Positions 43,952-55,908 of a stretch of 64,000 nucleotides of DNA are shown in pieces; positions within the stretch are counted from its first letter, which is position 1, and the number at the start of each line of letters is the position of its first letter. Under the pieces are notes generated by a model. It made no database searches and was not told the origin of the DNA. It saw only the letters and a program-made list of their open reading frames with translations. This DNA is from Prostheceraeus crozeri (Eukaryota > Platyhelminthes > Polycladida > Euryleptidae): the NCBI GenBank assembly GCA_907163375.1, contig CAJQUW010012670.1:485001-549000 (forward strand). Reading direction: 5' to 3'. The translations under genes and the position numbers were made by a program.

Positions 43952-46251
43952 CAGTGCTGCCACTCCTGCGTAAATTTACGCAGTGCGTGAAAAAAAATAT
44001 TTCTGCGTGAAATGCGTGGGATTTTGAAGAGGTGCGTGATGGGAAATATGGATAATACTTACATATGATCTGTTAAGGAATATTATACAGTGCTGCCACT
44101 CTGATATTTAGAAAATCCCACGCAGGTGAATTTTTTTCACGCAGGCGTATTAAACAGTTAATTGTAGCGCTACATCTACTTTACAAGACAAGGTTTACAA
44201 GTTCAACTTTTCCTTTCAATTTTGTTTTGACTCATCACAACTACATGTGACCGTATGTGTAGGCTGTGTGGTGGTTATGTTCCGATAAATTTGATCTTAA
44301 ATTACTATCTGTGAAACTGCTTCAATTCGATCGGACAAGGACGAAACGTTGTCACCGACATTTTTGCGAAAATGAGACTTTTATATATTCGGAATGCGTA
44401 TTGTCGAGCTGTCACGTACCCTAATTTCTGTGTTCAAACCCTTTGAAGCATGAACTTGAGGAGCGTAAAGGAACAAGAAGCCATAAAGACCATAAAGAAC
44501 AATAAAATTTTTAATTCTATTTCGACTCTCCTGAAAAATCGTCACATGGTGCTTACAACGTTTCGTCTTGATACGGTCAAATTATGCTTCAACATGCGTT
44601 GAGAATGTGTTATGGAAGTACATGTACGGTAAGTCTAAAGAGTGCACAATCTATTTTTTTCTGTACTTATTCTCTTGCTTCCTTCAGACGATTAGCTCCG
44701 CATTTTAAATCTACATCAATCATACATTAGACATTGCAGCTGCGCAATCCAACCAAAAACAAATGCTTTCAATTCATCAATACATGTATTTTGAAAACAA
44801 CAAATATCGGTAGAGAGTATCTATCAAAAGACTTAACAAACGCAAGACTCGTAAAAACAAAATATAACAACAGAATATATCTATCAAAAGACCATAATAG
44901 TAAAAAAACAAACTCAAAGAGCTAGGCAGCTCTAGTGTACAGTCTACTAAAAAAGTCATAAATGAAATTATTCGATTAAAAATAAGCTCTAACGAATTAT
45001 GCTCAGCTCTACTAGTTTCTATAAAAATGTCCAAACTTTCGAATACAAAATACAACAAGAGTACCTACTGATTATACGTACTGACAATGCATGTACATGC
45101 TACTACTACACACTGTACAAAATATACTGTATAATTCAACTAAAAAAACTTTGAAGATAACAATATTTGAGAAAATGTAAAAAACCGGGTACTGCTACTT
45201 TTTGGCAAACTGTTCATTTGTTTTCTTTATGATTCTTTCTTTTGATTTTGTCTGTTCCGCTGTCAATTTCTTTTCGTCTTTTTCAATCTTCTTGCGTTTC
45301 ATCTGAATAAGCGACAGTTTCTTTTGATACTCAGCTATCATCAATAAAGCAGATGATTCTTCTTCTTGGAGTTCGCTTTTATTTGATGCTATTTGCTTTT
45401 GCTTGTTCAACAATGCCATCTGCTCTTTCGATCTTTCCATTTCTTCCTCAATTTCTTCCTCCAATTTCCTCTTCCGCGCTGCTTGTTCCGATTTTTTCTT
45501 GTCGGCCTCTTTCTCCTCTTTCAGTCTCTTCTGGTATGATGCATGAGCATTGAAACCCATTTGGACCAGGTCTTCACTCAAAGGAAAATTGTAACAACAG
45601 TAGTTCGAAGCCCGCAGATAGCCACTGATAACCAAGCATGAGTTCACTGAGATTTCATTCAAACAGTTTCGCTTTTTAGTAACTGTATCTGACAGACAAC
45701 AAAAAACTCGTTCTACCGCAGCATTTCCGTGAGGTATTGACAAAACGGAGGTGGACAATCGTGTGAGAATCGGATAGGCTTGTTGCGAAGTGTTGCAGTC
45801 ACCGATGGCAGTCGATTTCAGACTCCCGACATGAAGCCAGTGCTGAACTATATCGTTAAGTTCTTCAACTGCGTGTGAAATCCCATATTGACGCCACTCC
45901 GTTATCAAGGATGTGACATCTTCACTGCTGTACATGTACTTCTTTGGCAATGGAAACAACTGCTGTTTCATCTTCGGTTTTCCGAAGAGCAGGATCCAGA
46001 AAACGAAGTTGCCTCACTCGCTTGTCGGCCAGCGGTAAATAGCCTTGAAGTTTACTGGACAAAGTACAATAAAACTTTCGGACACGGTTGAAAAATTCAG
46101 TGCGCACTGATTCACTAGCAGAATCCAGTTTCTTTCCGGTGTCTTCACCGATAAATATGGCAGAATCTGGAAGTTGTGAATCTCGATCAAATGAAATTTT
46201 CTTCAATCTTTTTGTGTTTTCATCAACATACAATACAAAATTATATAATAT
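43952..46251 (-). mobile_element. Rearranged hAT unit 1 (2,300 bp)
   Basis: The left-end segment 43952-44087 is in + orientation. The rest of the element (44088-46251) is inverted, so its right terminus CAGTGCTGCCACTCTGA now abuts the interior. The 8 bp before that terminus are ATATTATA (44080-44087). The 8 bp before the next unit's left terminus are TATAATAT (46244-46251), the exact reverse complement. Confidence 0.92.
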
Positions 46252-46263
46252 CAGTGCTGCCAC
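45195..46263 (-). pseudogene. hAT transposase C-terminal half, copy 1
   Basis: Two overlapping frames. The 113-aa frame (to 45922) includes RTEFFNRVRKFYCTLSSKLQ and LRFLDPALRK. The 258-aa frame (45971-45195) includes the hATC dimerisation hallmark, YPILTRLSTSVLSIPHGNAA then VERVFCCLSDTVTKKRNCL. A ~110-aa Lys/Glu-rich coiled coil follows (KRKLEEEIEEEMERSKEQM), an unusual extension for a hAT. The N-terminal BED finger and first catalytic residues are absent, and a frame change separates the two parts. A deletion derivative, dependent on helper transposase. Confidence 0.88.
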
Positions 46264-48551
46264 TCCTGCGTAAATTTACGCAGTGCGTGAAAAAAAATAT
46301 TTCTGCGTGAAATGCGTGGGATTTTGAAGAGGTGCGTGATGGGAAATATGGATAATACTTACATATGATCTGTTAAGGAATATTATACAGTGCTGCCACT
46401 CTGATATTTAGAAAATCCCACGCAGGTGAATTTTTTTCACGCAGGCGTATTAAACAGTTAATTGTAGCGCTACATCTACTTTACAAGACAAGGTTTACAA
46501 GTTCAACTTTTCCTTTCAATTTTGTTTTGACTCATCACAACTACATGTGACCGTATGTGTAGGCTGTGTGGTGGTTATGTTCCGATAAATTTGATCTTAA
46601 ATTACTATCTGTGAAACTGCTTCAATTCGATCGGACAAGGACGAAACGTTGTCACCGACATTTTTGCGAAAATGAGACTTTTATATATTCGGAATGCGTA
46701 TTGTCGAGCTGTCACGTACCCTAATTTCTGTGTTCAAACCCTTTGAAGCATGAACTTGAGGAGCGTAAAGGAACAAGAAGCCATAAAGACCATAAAGAAC
46801 AATAAAATTTTTAATTCTATTTCGACTCTCCTGAAAAATCGTCACATGGTGCTTACAACGTTTCGTCTTGATACGGTCAAATTATGCTTCAACATGCGTT
46901 GAGAATGTGTTATGGAAGTACATGTACGGTAAGTCTAAAGAGTGCACAATCTATTTTTTTCTGTACTTATTCTCTTGCTTCCTTCAGACGATTAGCTCCG
47001 CATTTTAAATCTACATCAATCATACATTAGACATTGCAGCTGCGCAATCCAACCAAAAACAAATACTTTCAATTCATCAATACATGTATTTTGAAAACAA
47101 CAAATATCGGTAGAGAGTATCTATCAAAAGACTTAACAAACGCAAGACTCGTAAAAACAAAATATAACAACAGAATATATCTATCAAAAGACCATAATAG
47201 TAAAAAAACAAACTCAAAGAGCTAGGCAGCTCTAGTGTACAGTCTACTAAAAAAGTCATAAATGAAATTATTCGATTAAAAATAAGCTCTAACGAATTAT
47301 GCTCAGCTCTACTAGTTTCTATAAAAATGTCCAAACTTTCGAATACAAAATACAACAAGAGTACCTACTGATTATACGTACTGACAATGCATGTACATGC
47401 TACTACTACACACTGTACAAAATATACTGTATAATTCAACTAAAAAAACTTTGAAGATAACAATATTTGAGAAAATGTAAAAAACCGGGTACTGCTACTT
47501 TTTGGCAAACTGTTCATTTGTTTTCTTTATGATTCTTTCTTTTGATTTTGTCTGTTCCGCTGTCAATTTCTTTTCGTCTTTTTCAATCTTCTTGCGTTTC
47601 ATCTGAATAAGCGACAGTTTCTTTTGATACTCAGCTATCATCAATAAAGCAGATGATTCTTCTTCTTGGAGTTCGCTTTTATTTGATGCTATTTGCTTTT
47701 GCTTGTTCAACAATGCCATCTGCTCTTTCGATCTTTCCATTTCTTCCTCAATTTCTTCCTCCAATTTCCTCTTCCGCGCTGCTTGTTCCGATTTTTTCTT
47801 GTCGGCCTCTTTCTCCTCTTTCAGTCTCTTCTGGTATGATGCATGAGCATTGAAACCCATTTGGACCAGGTCTTCACTCAAAGGAAAATTGTAACAACAG
47901 TAGTTCGAAGCCCGCAGATAGCCACTGATAACCAAGCATGAGTTCACTGAGATTTCATTCAAACAGTTTCGCTTTTTAGTAACTGTATCTGACAGACAAC
48001 AAAAAACTCGTTCTACCGCAGCATTTCCGTGAGGTATTGACAAAACGGAGGTGGACAATCGTGTGAGAATCGGATAGGCTTGTTGCGAAGTGTTGCAGTC
48101 ACCGATGGCAGTCGATTTCAGACTCCCGACATGAAGCCAGTGCTGAACTATATCGTTAAGTTCTTCAACTGCGTGTGAAATCCCATATTGACGCCACTCC
48201 GTTATCAAGGATGTGACATCTTCACTGCTGTACATGTACTTCTTTGGCAATGGAAACAACTGCTGTTTCATCTTCGGTTTTCCGAAGAGCAGGATCCAGA
48301 AAACGAAGTTGCCTCACTCGCTTGTCGGCCAGCGGTAAATAGCCTTGAAGTTTACTGGACAAAGTACAATAAAACTTTCGGACACGGTTGAAAAATTCAG
48401 TGCGCACTGATTCACTAGCAGAATCCAGTTTCTTTCCGGTGTCTTCACCGATAAATATGGCAGAATCTGGAAGTTGTGAATCTCGATCAAATGAAATTTT
48501 CTTCAATCTTTTTGTGTTTTCATCAACATACAATACAAAATTATATAATAT
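46252..48551 (-). mobile_element. Rearranged hAT unit 2 (2,300 bp)
   Basis: Direct tandem duplicate of unit 1 at exactly 2,300-bp spacing with the same inverted body and junctions. I saw one difference (G to A near 47064, against 44764). Confidence 0.92.
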
Positions 48552-48563
48552 CAGTGCTGCCAC
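47495..48563 (-). pseudogene. hAT transposase C-terminal half, copy 2
   Basis: Same two overlapping frames as copy 1 (48563-48222 and 48271-47495), with identical predicted residues in the 258-aa part. Contains the hATC block and the coiled-coil tail. Confidence 0.88.
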
Positions 48564-50843
48564 TCCTGCGTAAATTTACGCAGTGCGTGAAAAAAAATAT
48601 TTCTGCGTGAAATGCGTGGGATTTTGAAGAGGTGCGTGAAGGGAAATATGGATAATACTTACATATGATCTGTTAAGGAATATTATATAATTTTGTATTG
48701 TATGTTGATGAAAACACAAAAAGATTGAAGAAAATTTCATTTGATCGAGATTCACAACTTCCAGATTCTGCCATATTTATCGGTGAAGACACCGGAAAGA
48801 AACTGGATTCTGCTAGTGAATCAGTGCGCACTGAATTTTTCAACCGTGTCCGAAAGTTTTATTGTACTTTGTCCAGTAAACTTCAAGGCTATTTACCGCT
48901 GGCCGACAAGCGAGTGAGGCAACTTCGTTTTCTGGATCCTGCTCTTCGGAAAACCGAAGATGAAACAGCAGTTGTTTCCATTGCCAAAGAAGTACATGTA
49001 CAGCAGTGAAGATGTCACATCCTTGATAACGGAGTGGCGTCAATATGGGATTTCACGCGCAGTTGAAGAACTTAACGATATAGTTCAGCACTGGCTTCAT
49101 GTCGGGAGTCTGAAATCGACTGCCATCGGTGACTGCAACACTTCGCAACAAGCCTATCCGATTCTCACACGATTGTCCACCTCCGTTTTGTCAATACCTC
49201 ACGGAAATGCTGCGGTAGAACGAGTTTTTTGTTGTCTGTCAGATACAGTTACTAAAAAGCGAAACTGTTTGAATGAAATCTCAGTGAACTCATGCTTGGT
49301 TATCAGTGGCTATCTGCGGGCTTCGAACTACTGTTGTTACAATTTTCCTTTGAGTGAAGACCTGGTCCAAATGGGTTTCAATGCTCATGCATCATACCAG
49401 AAGAGACTGAAAGAGGAGAAAGAGGCCGACAAGAAAAAATCGGAACAAGCAGCGCGGAAGAGGAAATTGGAGGAAGAAATTGAGGAAGAAATGGAAAGAT
49501 CGAAAGAGCAGATGGCATTGTTGAACAAGCAAAAGCAAATAGCATCAAATAAAAGCGAACTCCAAGAAGAAGAATCATCTGCTTTATTGATGATAGCTGA
49601 GTATCAAAAGAAACTGTCGCTTATTCAGATGAAACGCAAGAAGATTGAAAAAGACGAAAAGAAATTGACAGCGGAACAGACAAAATCAAAAGAAAGAATC
49701 ATAAAGAAAACAATTGAACAGTTTGCCAAAAAGTAGCAGTACCCGGTTTTTTACATTTTCTCAAATATTGTTATCTTCAAAGTTTTTTTAGTTGAATTAT
49801 ACAGTATATTTTGTACAGTGTGTAGTAGTAGCATGTACATGCATTGTCAGTACGTATAATCAGTAGGTACTCTTGTTGTATTTTGTATTCGAAAGTTTGG
49901 ACATTTTTATAGAAACTAGTAGAGCTGAGCATAATTCGTTAGAGCTTATTTTTAATCGAATAATTTCATTTATGACTTTTTTAGTAGACTGTACACTAGA
50001 GCTGCCTAGCTCTTTGAGTTTGTTTTTTTACTATTATGGTCTTTTGATAGATATATTCTGTTGTTATATTTTGTTTTTACGAGTCTTGCGTTTGTTAAGT
50101 CTTTTGATAGATACTCTCTACCGATATTTGTTGTTTTCAAAATACATGTATTGATGAATTGAAAGCATTTGTTTTTGGTTGGATTGCGCAGCTGCAATGT
50201 CTAATGTATGATTGATGTAGATTTAAAATGCGGAGCTAATCGTCTGAAGGAAGCAAGAGAATAAGTACAGAAAAAAATAGATTGTGCACTCTTTAGACTT
50301 ACCGTACATGTACTTCCATAACACATTCTCAACGCATGTTGAAGCATAATTTGACCGTATCAAGACGAAACGTTGTAAGCACCATGTGACGATTTTTCAG
50401 GAGAGTCGAAATAGAATTAAAAATTTTATTGTTCTTTATGGTCTTTATGGCTTCTTGTTCCTTTACGCTCCTCAAGTTCATGCTTCAAAGGGTTTGAACA
50501 CAGAAATTAGGGTACGTGACAGCTCGACAATACGCATTCCGAATATATAAAAGTCTCATTTTCGCAAAAATGTCGGTGACAACGTTTCGTCCTTGTCCGG
50601 TCGAATTGAAGCAGTTTCACAGATAGTAATTTAAGATCAAATTTATCGGAACATAACCACCACACAGCCTACACATACGGTCACATGTAGTTGTGATGAG
50701 TCAAAACAAAATTGAAAGGAAAAGTTGAACTTGTAAACCTTGTCTTGTAAAGTAGATGTAGCGCTACAATTAACTGTTTAATACGCCTGCGTGAAAAAAA
50801 TTCACCTGCGTGGGATTTTCTAAATATCAGAGTGGCAGCACTG
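48552..50843 (+). mobile_element. Ordinary-order hAT copy (2,292 bp)
   Basis: Left terminus CAGTGCTGCCACTCCTGCG at 48552. Right terminus, in reverse complement, CAGTGCTGCCACTCTGATA at 50843. The site that is the breakpoint in the other units is uninterrupted here (ATATTATA at 48680-48687 runs straight into TAATTTTGTATTG). This defines the parental arrangement. Confidence 0.92.
48698..49736 (+). pseudogene. hAT transposase C-terminal half, copy 3
   Basis: Frames 48698-49009 and 48960-49736. Differs from copies 1-2 by His to Arg in GISHAVEEL (GISRAVEEL) and Asn to Ile near the end (KKTIEQFAKK). Lacks the N-terminal half and shows the same frame change, so that lesion predates the amplification. 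Confidence 0.88.
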
Positions 50844-50851
50844 ATCATATC

Positions 50852-52233
50852 ATTAAGTTACAAATACATCAGATAATAATTCAAAAGTAAGGGAATGCCA
50901 AATTGCTGCCTTGATGGAATTTTAGGCATTTATATACATGCGAATGAAGAATATGCGTAAAGGTATTATGAATGCTTAAAATTTCATCAATGCATTTTCA
51001 TTTTTTATACCCTGAAAATGGCTACGCTCAGTATAGTTGAAATTAATTGGTTCATGATCTAATAAATTAGCATCATGTTAGCAATCCTACTTTCACTTTC
51101 ATTTAGAATGTCCAACCAAAGAGGCATCATCTCTACGTGATTGTTGGCTGTTTAAATTATCTTAAAAGATTTCCAAATTAGACTTGACTTGACTTGAACC
51201 ACCCTCTTAATCATGTTTGCAAGTGGACAGGTATTTGCTATAGTTATTTTTCATGATTGTTAGCTGTTTGTATTTGTCTTTAAAGATTTCCAAAAATGCG
51301 CTATTGGTCCACACGCACAATCATGTTCTCATATGGATATATATTAGTCATATGTACTTCCTTTTTATACTGATCGTCAGCTACATATTTGCTTTTGAAA
51401 ATTCCCAGACTGAACACTTTATCTCCTTCGTAATCATCCTGAATTTCGTCATTTGTTTTATGACACATTTTTCATCGGAACTTGTCTAGTGCTCATGCAA
51501 TACTTATAGTGATTCTTGCCGTTTTATTATTTTTTGCCTGGAAATAATAGCAGGTCGGGTAATTAATGTAATGCTATTGATTTTAAGCAGCATAATTACA
51601 TGAAGTGAATAAAAGCTCATGTCGTTTTCCTATTTTTTATGTTAAATGTACATGTATGTTCCTATTTATTTTAATTATGTTAAATTCCATAACTTCTTTT
51701 TATGCGTCAATAATATTCAATATTTTTGCATCAAGCATCTTACTACGCATTTTAGACCAAATTCGTTGTCTCTCAAAAAGATACCATCAATGGAGACCGG
51801 ACACTACCAAGCCAGCACAACTGATGGCAGAGAAGCATACCACTGTTCTGTAGGCCGACATTTACTTTTGAGGTGAGTCGCTAAAATAATTTCTTGTGTG
51901 ATTATTTGTCACTGCCTCCGAATGTTTTGGTTTTAGCAGTATTGAGGTATTGAGTTTTTCTGCTGTTAATCCTTGGAACATTTCGTAGCAGGATGACACC
52001 GATCAGCAGCATTTTTATAATGAATAAATATTGTAGGGCTATTCTTGTCACTGCCTCCGAATGTTTTAGCTTTAGCAGCATGCGTTTTTCTGCTGTTAAT
52101 CCTTGGAGCATTTCGTAGCAGGATGACTTTGATCAACAATATTCATCACTATCAACAGCAAATTCAATATTTTGCTACAACGTCAAGTAGGCTATAACTG
52201 TAATTTCATCAAAAGAATGTGAACATATAATTA
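50852..52233. other. No gene; tandem repeat traces
   Basis: 50883-50980 contains an inverted pair (TTGATGGAATTTTAGGCAT / ATGCTTAAAATTTCATCAA). Part of this recurs left of the hAT array at about 43800-43860. Three diverged ~115-bp repeats built around GATTGTTAGCTGTTT...AAAGATTTCCAAA occupy 51140-51480. A ~137-bp tandem pair occupies 51906-52150. Confidence 0.5.
51906..52150 (+). repeat. Two-copy tandem repeat, ~137 bp
   Basis: CACTGCCTCCGAATGTTTT...TTTTTCTGCTGTTAATCCTT...CATTTCGTAGCAGGATGAC occurs twice, from about 51910 and 52051. Function unknown. Confidence 0.75.
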
Positions 52234-52431
52234 GATGTCGGCGGCTGTCGCGGAATTGTCGGCGGCAGCTGTCGGGGAATTGTCGGTAGTGTGTCGGCGA
52301 AACAGTCGGGGAATTGTCGGCTCACCGATTCGTCGGCAGATAGTCGGGGAATTAGGACCTTTGCCGTCATTAAGCCGAGTCGGCTTCCCGACAATGGACC
52401 GACAGTTCACCGACAATTTTTTTTCACCGGG
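52234..52431 (-). repeat. GTCGG-rich repeat, copy B
   Basis: Inverted relative to copy A at 39302-39480. Dense in GTCGGGGAATTGTCGG-type words, ending ACAATTTTTTTTCACCGG. The open frames on both strands here are low-complexity by-products. Confidence 0.6.
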
Positions 52432-53633
52432 TAGGCCTGCATGTACGTATGTACAACATGCATGCACTGCATGTACAACAACAAGAAGCCTTATACATTT
52501 GGTCATGATACCCGGTGTTTACTAGTAGACTGACTTATTTTACTAAGATAAGTAGGCCTAATAATCGCAGGTAGGTAGAGTGTCGACTGAAAAAGGTATA
52601 TGTATACAGTGAAAATTTTTTTATGGAGAGATTCAGTTTTTGCGGAGATTACGTTCCCGTGGTCCAAAAAATTATTTGAGCACTTTTGAAGAAATAAAAA
52701 TTTGCCAATTTGTTTACTACCGAGATGACTCTCCCATACAAGTAGTATGAAACAAGTTGGATATCAAAAGGAATGAATATTTGCTGAAAGGCCTCCTAAA
52801 CAAGTGGAAATTAAGCTGATTATCGAGGAAATTTCATGATCCGTATTATAATGGAGGTCTTCATGAAAAAGTCGCAATTCATTTCGTGCTGATCTTGACT
52901 GAAATTTAAGTTGTTAATTCAATTTTATGATTCATCAGATTCATGTTTCATTTCTTGAATCTGAATATTGATGTGGACCCATTTACATATTTCAAGGTCA
53001 ATTGAAATGATTGTCTTTGATTATGGGATTTTGCTCTGCCAGTGGGAGGTTGCCTGTGATATGATCACGCTTAAGAAAATACTTTTGAGGTTGAGCATGA
53101 AAGCAATAGCAGGTCATTGAGTTGCTAATTTAACAAACATTTCCTCTCCAAGGCTGTCATGACACGGACGATCTGTACAATAATATCATTTCCTTCTGTT
53201 TTATGCTATCATGATCACTCAATTCCGTGGCAATTTCTTCAAAACTGCATAAATGTGCATATCTCACATTTGGAAACAAAATTCCGGCTGTATCTCCTTT
53301 GAGTTCATTTAATAATATCGAAAGTGTATACACATTGGGGATTTAATAAATGCGGAGTTACCACTCTACCTAATAAATATACTCTATGAACAAATTAGTC
53401 ATTTTTTATAACCACAGCTTTGCTTCACTAGTTGACCGGTGTCAGTTAAGTGATTACTAAAAGTGCTTTTGTGCACAACAAAATTTTCTGCAGTTCGACC
53501 ATGAGCTGAGATGAAGTTTGGAGAGAGATTTTGGAGAGGTAGTCAGCTCTTTGTCTGACAGATGTCTGTTAATGGCCAGTTGATAGTCAGTTGATGGTCA
53601 GTTGATCTCCTGCAATCACTTGCAACTCGCCTA
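52432..53633. other. No gene recognised
   Basis: AT-rich unique-looking sequence. TTCTGCAGTTCGACC near 53489-53505 recurs in the palindrome at 57763-57832. Confidence 0.5.
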
Positions 53634-54557
53634 TAGTGATGCAAATGGAAAGTTTTGGAATTTATTTTTCGGTGATTGACGATTTTGCCTTTGTTTTGGA
53701 GACTTGTTATAGTTGTTTGAAAAGACTATGAAATATTCAAATACCGAAAACTTCTCTATCATCCCTGCATGTTACCTTTTGGAACCAACTGCACTCTTTC
53801 CATGTCTATTTCAGATCATCCCAAATGAACATGTCAGACATTAGATGGATTTCAGATTTCTCTAGCTGAATTTCAGATATCTGTCAGAAACCCAACTTTG
53901 AAAGGATCTTAAATTCAACTGGAGAATCTCCAATTCATCTGGAAATGTCTGAAATTCATTTGGGCATATCTGAAATCGATTTGGAACCATCTAAACCATC
54001 TGAGCTAGAAATGGAAGATGTGTGTTATATAGTTTGTCCTCAACGAAGATCGGACGATGTGCCAGAAGTTAGAAACTGTCAAATATATATTCTTCTATGT
54101 TCATCACCGATATCTTTAGTTTCCAAATATCTCACGAGTTTACAGTTTTTATATCTTCCAATATGGTCGCTCATGAATGCTGCGTGGACTGTGTGCTTAT
54201 ACTTCACATGTTCATCAACACATGGAGAATCTGTATCACTATGATCAACGCTGCATAAGCTTAACTTTCAAGCTAACAATTAGCAAACTCCAAAATGAAG
54301 TATATCATTTTTGCTCCAGATTTTTCACATTGCATGAAGTTATACCCCTGTTGTAAAGCAAGATTCACGTTATCCCAAACGGTGTCTGTGTGATAATCAA
54401 AAATGCAACAAATCAGCACAAGCCTTTGGTGGCAAAGGAATGTTAAAAAATTCGCGGACGGAACTCGTATTGCTACGATCGCTTTAATCGAAATAATGAT
54501 GAAATCATTCATCCTTTCAGACCCAATTTATTGGAGCGTAGCTGCCTCGGCAGTGGA
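53634..54557 (+). repeat. Duplicated block, copy 1
   Basis: About 924 bp paralogous to 55909-57585 (minus a MITE) in the same orientation, roughly 88-90% similar by eye. Contains degenerate ATCTGAAATTCATTTGG-type microrepeats giving Ser/Glu/Leu-rich frames that are probably not genes. Lacks the MITE, so it preserves the empty site (GACATTAGATGG near 53839). Its right edge abuts a Polinton end. Confidence 0.8.
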
Positions 54558-55276
54558 AGTAGTAATTGCCCGTCCCAGGCGCAAGTCCAAAATGCGAAAT
54601 GCTGAGTTATCCCCCCCTCTGGAAGGAAGGTGAGGGAGATGGCCAAGGATGTAATGGGAGGAATGGGTCCGAGAGGAGGAAACCGTTCCCTACCCCCCTC
54701 TGGAAGGAAGGAAGGAGTTTTCGGGTAAGGGATGGGAAGGAAGGTGATAGGAATGTGGGAAGGATAGAGTGAGGAAAGGATGGGTGTTGATGGTGTTTGG
54801 GATGAGAAAAGTTGGAAATCGTCATGAAGGAGGGTTCGGATGGGAAAGTGGAGTTTAGATTTGGAATCTACGTGAAATGTTGGGTGGGGAAGGAAGGCGG
54901 GAGGAGTGATGAGGCAAGGGGTGGAGCGCGAAAGAGTTGGAAAAGGGCGGGTGTTGGTTTTGGGATGAGAAAAGTCGGAATTCGTCATGAAGGAGGTCTC
55001 GGATGGGAAAACGGAGGGCAGATTCGGAATTTTTGGCCAATTTTGGGTTAGGAAGGATGTTTCCAGCAAAATCGGAGAGAAAAAGTTTTGAGGACGGCCC
55101 CCCCCCCCTCCTGTCAAACTTCCAACTTTGGTGCGAGAGATCGTAGAAAGTCGTGTGATAGCTCATTTGAAAGCTGAGAATGAGAAAAAAAATGCAGTGG
55201 AAAGCTCAGTTTGGACCACTTTTCCTGGGTTTAGGGAGGAAAATGGCAGGAAAACGTCAGAGTTGGAAAAGTCGGG
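54558..55276 (+). mobile_element. Lone Polinton-type terminal repeat
   Basis: Starts AGTAGTAATTGCCCGTCCC and runs parallel to the left inverted repeat of the 19.5-kb element (TGCTGAGTTATCCCCCCC, AAATCGTCATGAAGGAGGGT, GGTTAGGAAGGATGTTTCCA, AGCTCATTTGAAAGCT). It stops at about 55276 within one ~315-bp unit. Only this end remains, with no partner or genes nearby. More diverged than the two ends of the 16-kb element are from each other, so older. A fossil. Confidence 0.82.
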
Positions 55277-55908
55277 TGGAAAAATCAAAACTTTCAAAAT
55301 TTTCCATCTGGCACTTAGCTTCCATTGTGACGCAAGCGTCTTTCATTTAACGAACAGATTTCTTCACAGCCGCTGCCAGCAATTAATAAACCACGTTACA
55401 TCCAATACGGGCATCGACAGACAGATTGTGTGAGGAGCAGGTCACCTGATATTCGAAGGAACTGAGGCAATGTTGAACAGTGTCAATACTTTATTTTTAG
55501 CAACAGCAAATGGCCATCTTATTGAATCAGCTCTTTCGATGTGCATCATATTTTTGTCGTGAAGAAGTCATCACATATTTGGATATAATTGATCCTGCAG
55601 GGATCTGTGTGACTGTAGCAAATACAATGGCAATGTGTTCTTGATTTCATTGAATTATAAATAACAACTTTGAATAATTCATTTGTGAATAACTAAATTA
55701 TTCCACAGAAATGAAAATGAAGTGATCCAATCACAGTTGAGAACCAGTTAGACTAAGTAAAAAGTACAACTCTGTCAAGAGATTGAATTGCTTTTTCATC
55801 TTCAGCAAAAAAACTTTAACTTTGAAAATAATTCATGCAGCAAAAGGCTAATAGGTAGGCCTAGAGCAACCAAATTAATTGAATAGCATAGACTCTTATT
55901 ATAATGGC
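55277..55908. other. No gene recognised
   Basis: Sequence beyond the lone Polinton end. It does not match the DNA right of the paralogous block (after 57585), so the original right flank has been lost or moved. Confidence 0.5.

Larger units (their letters stand above)
43952..50843. mobile_element. hAT composite array: two rearranged copies plus one ordinary copy
   Basis: The whole 6,892-bp array is flanked by a perfect 8-bp duplication ATCATATC (43944-43951 and 50844-50851). Its outer ends are hAT terminal repeats beginning CAGTGCTGCCACTC. The order is LE(+)-body(-), LE(+)-body(-), LE(+)-body(+). The two rearranged units are 2,300 bp each, and the last, ordinary copy is 2,292 bp. The copies differ at only a handful of bases. 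See findings for the autointegration interpretation. Confidence 0.92.

Noticed and set aside
44777-45058. 93-aa hydrophobic frame (also at 47077-47358 and 49873-50154)
   Set aside because: It lies in the non-coding half of the hAT copies. AT-rich composition makes it look like a membrane protein, but no homologue is recognised and hAT elements carry no such gene.
53945-54244. 99-aa frame with MSEIHLGISEIDLE (and its 57-kb partner)
   Set aside because: It is generated by degenerate ATCTGAAAT microrepeats. The two copies do not keep the frame equally, so a real gene is unlikely.
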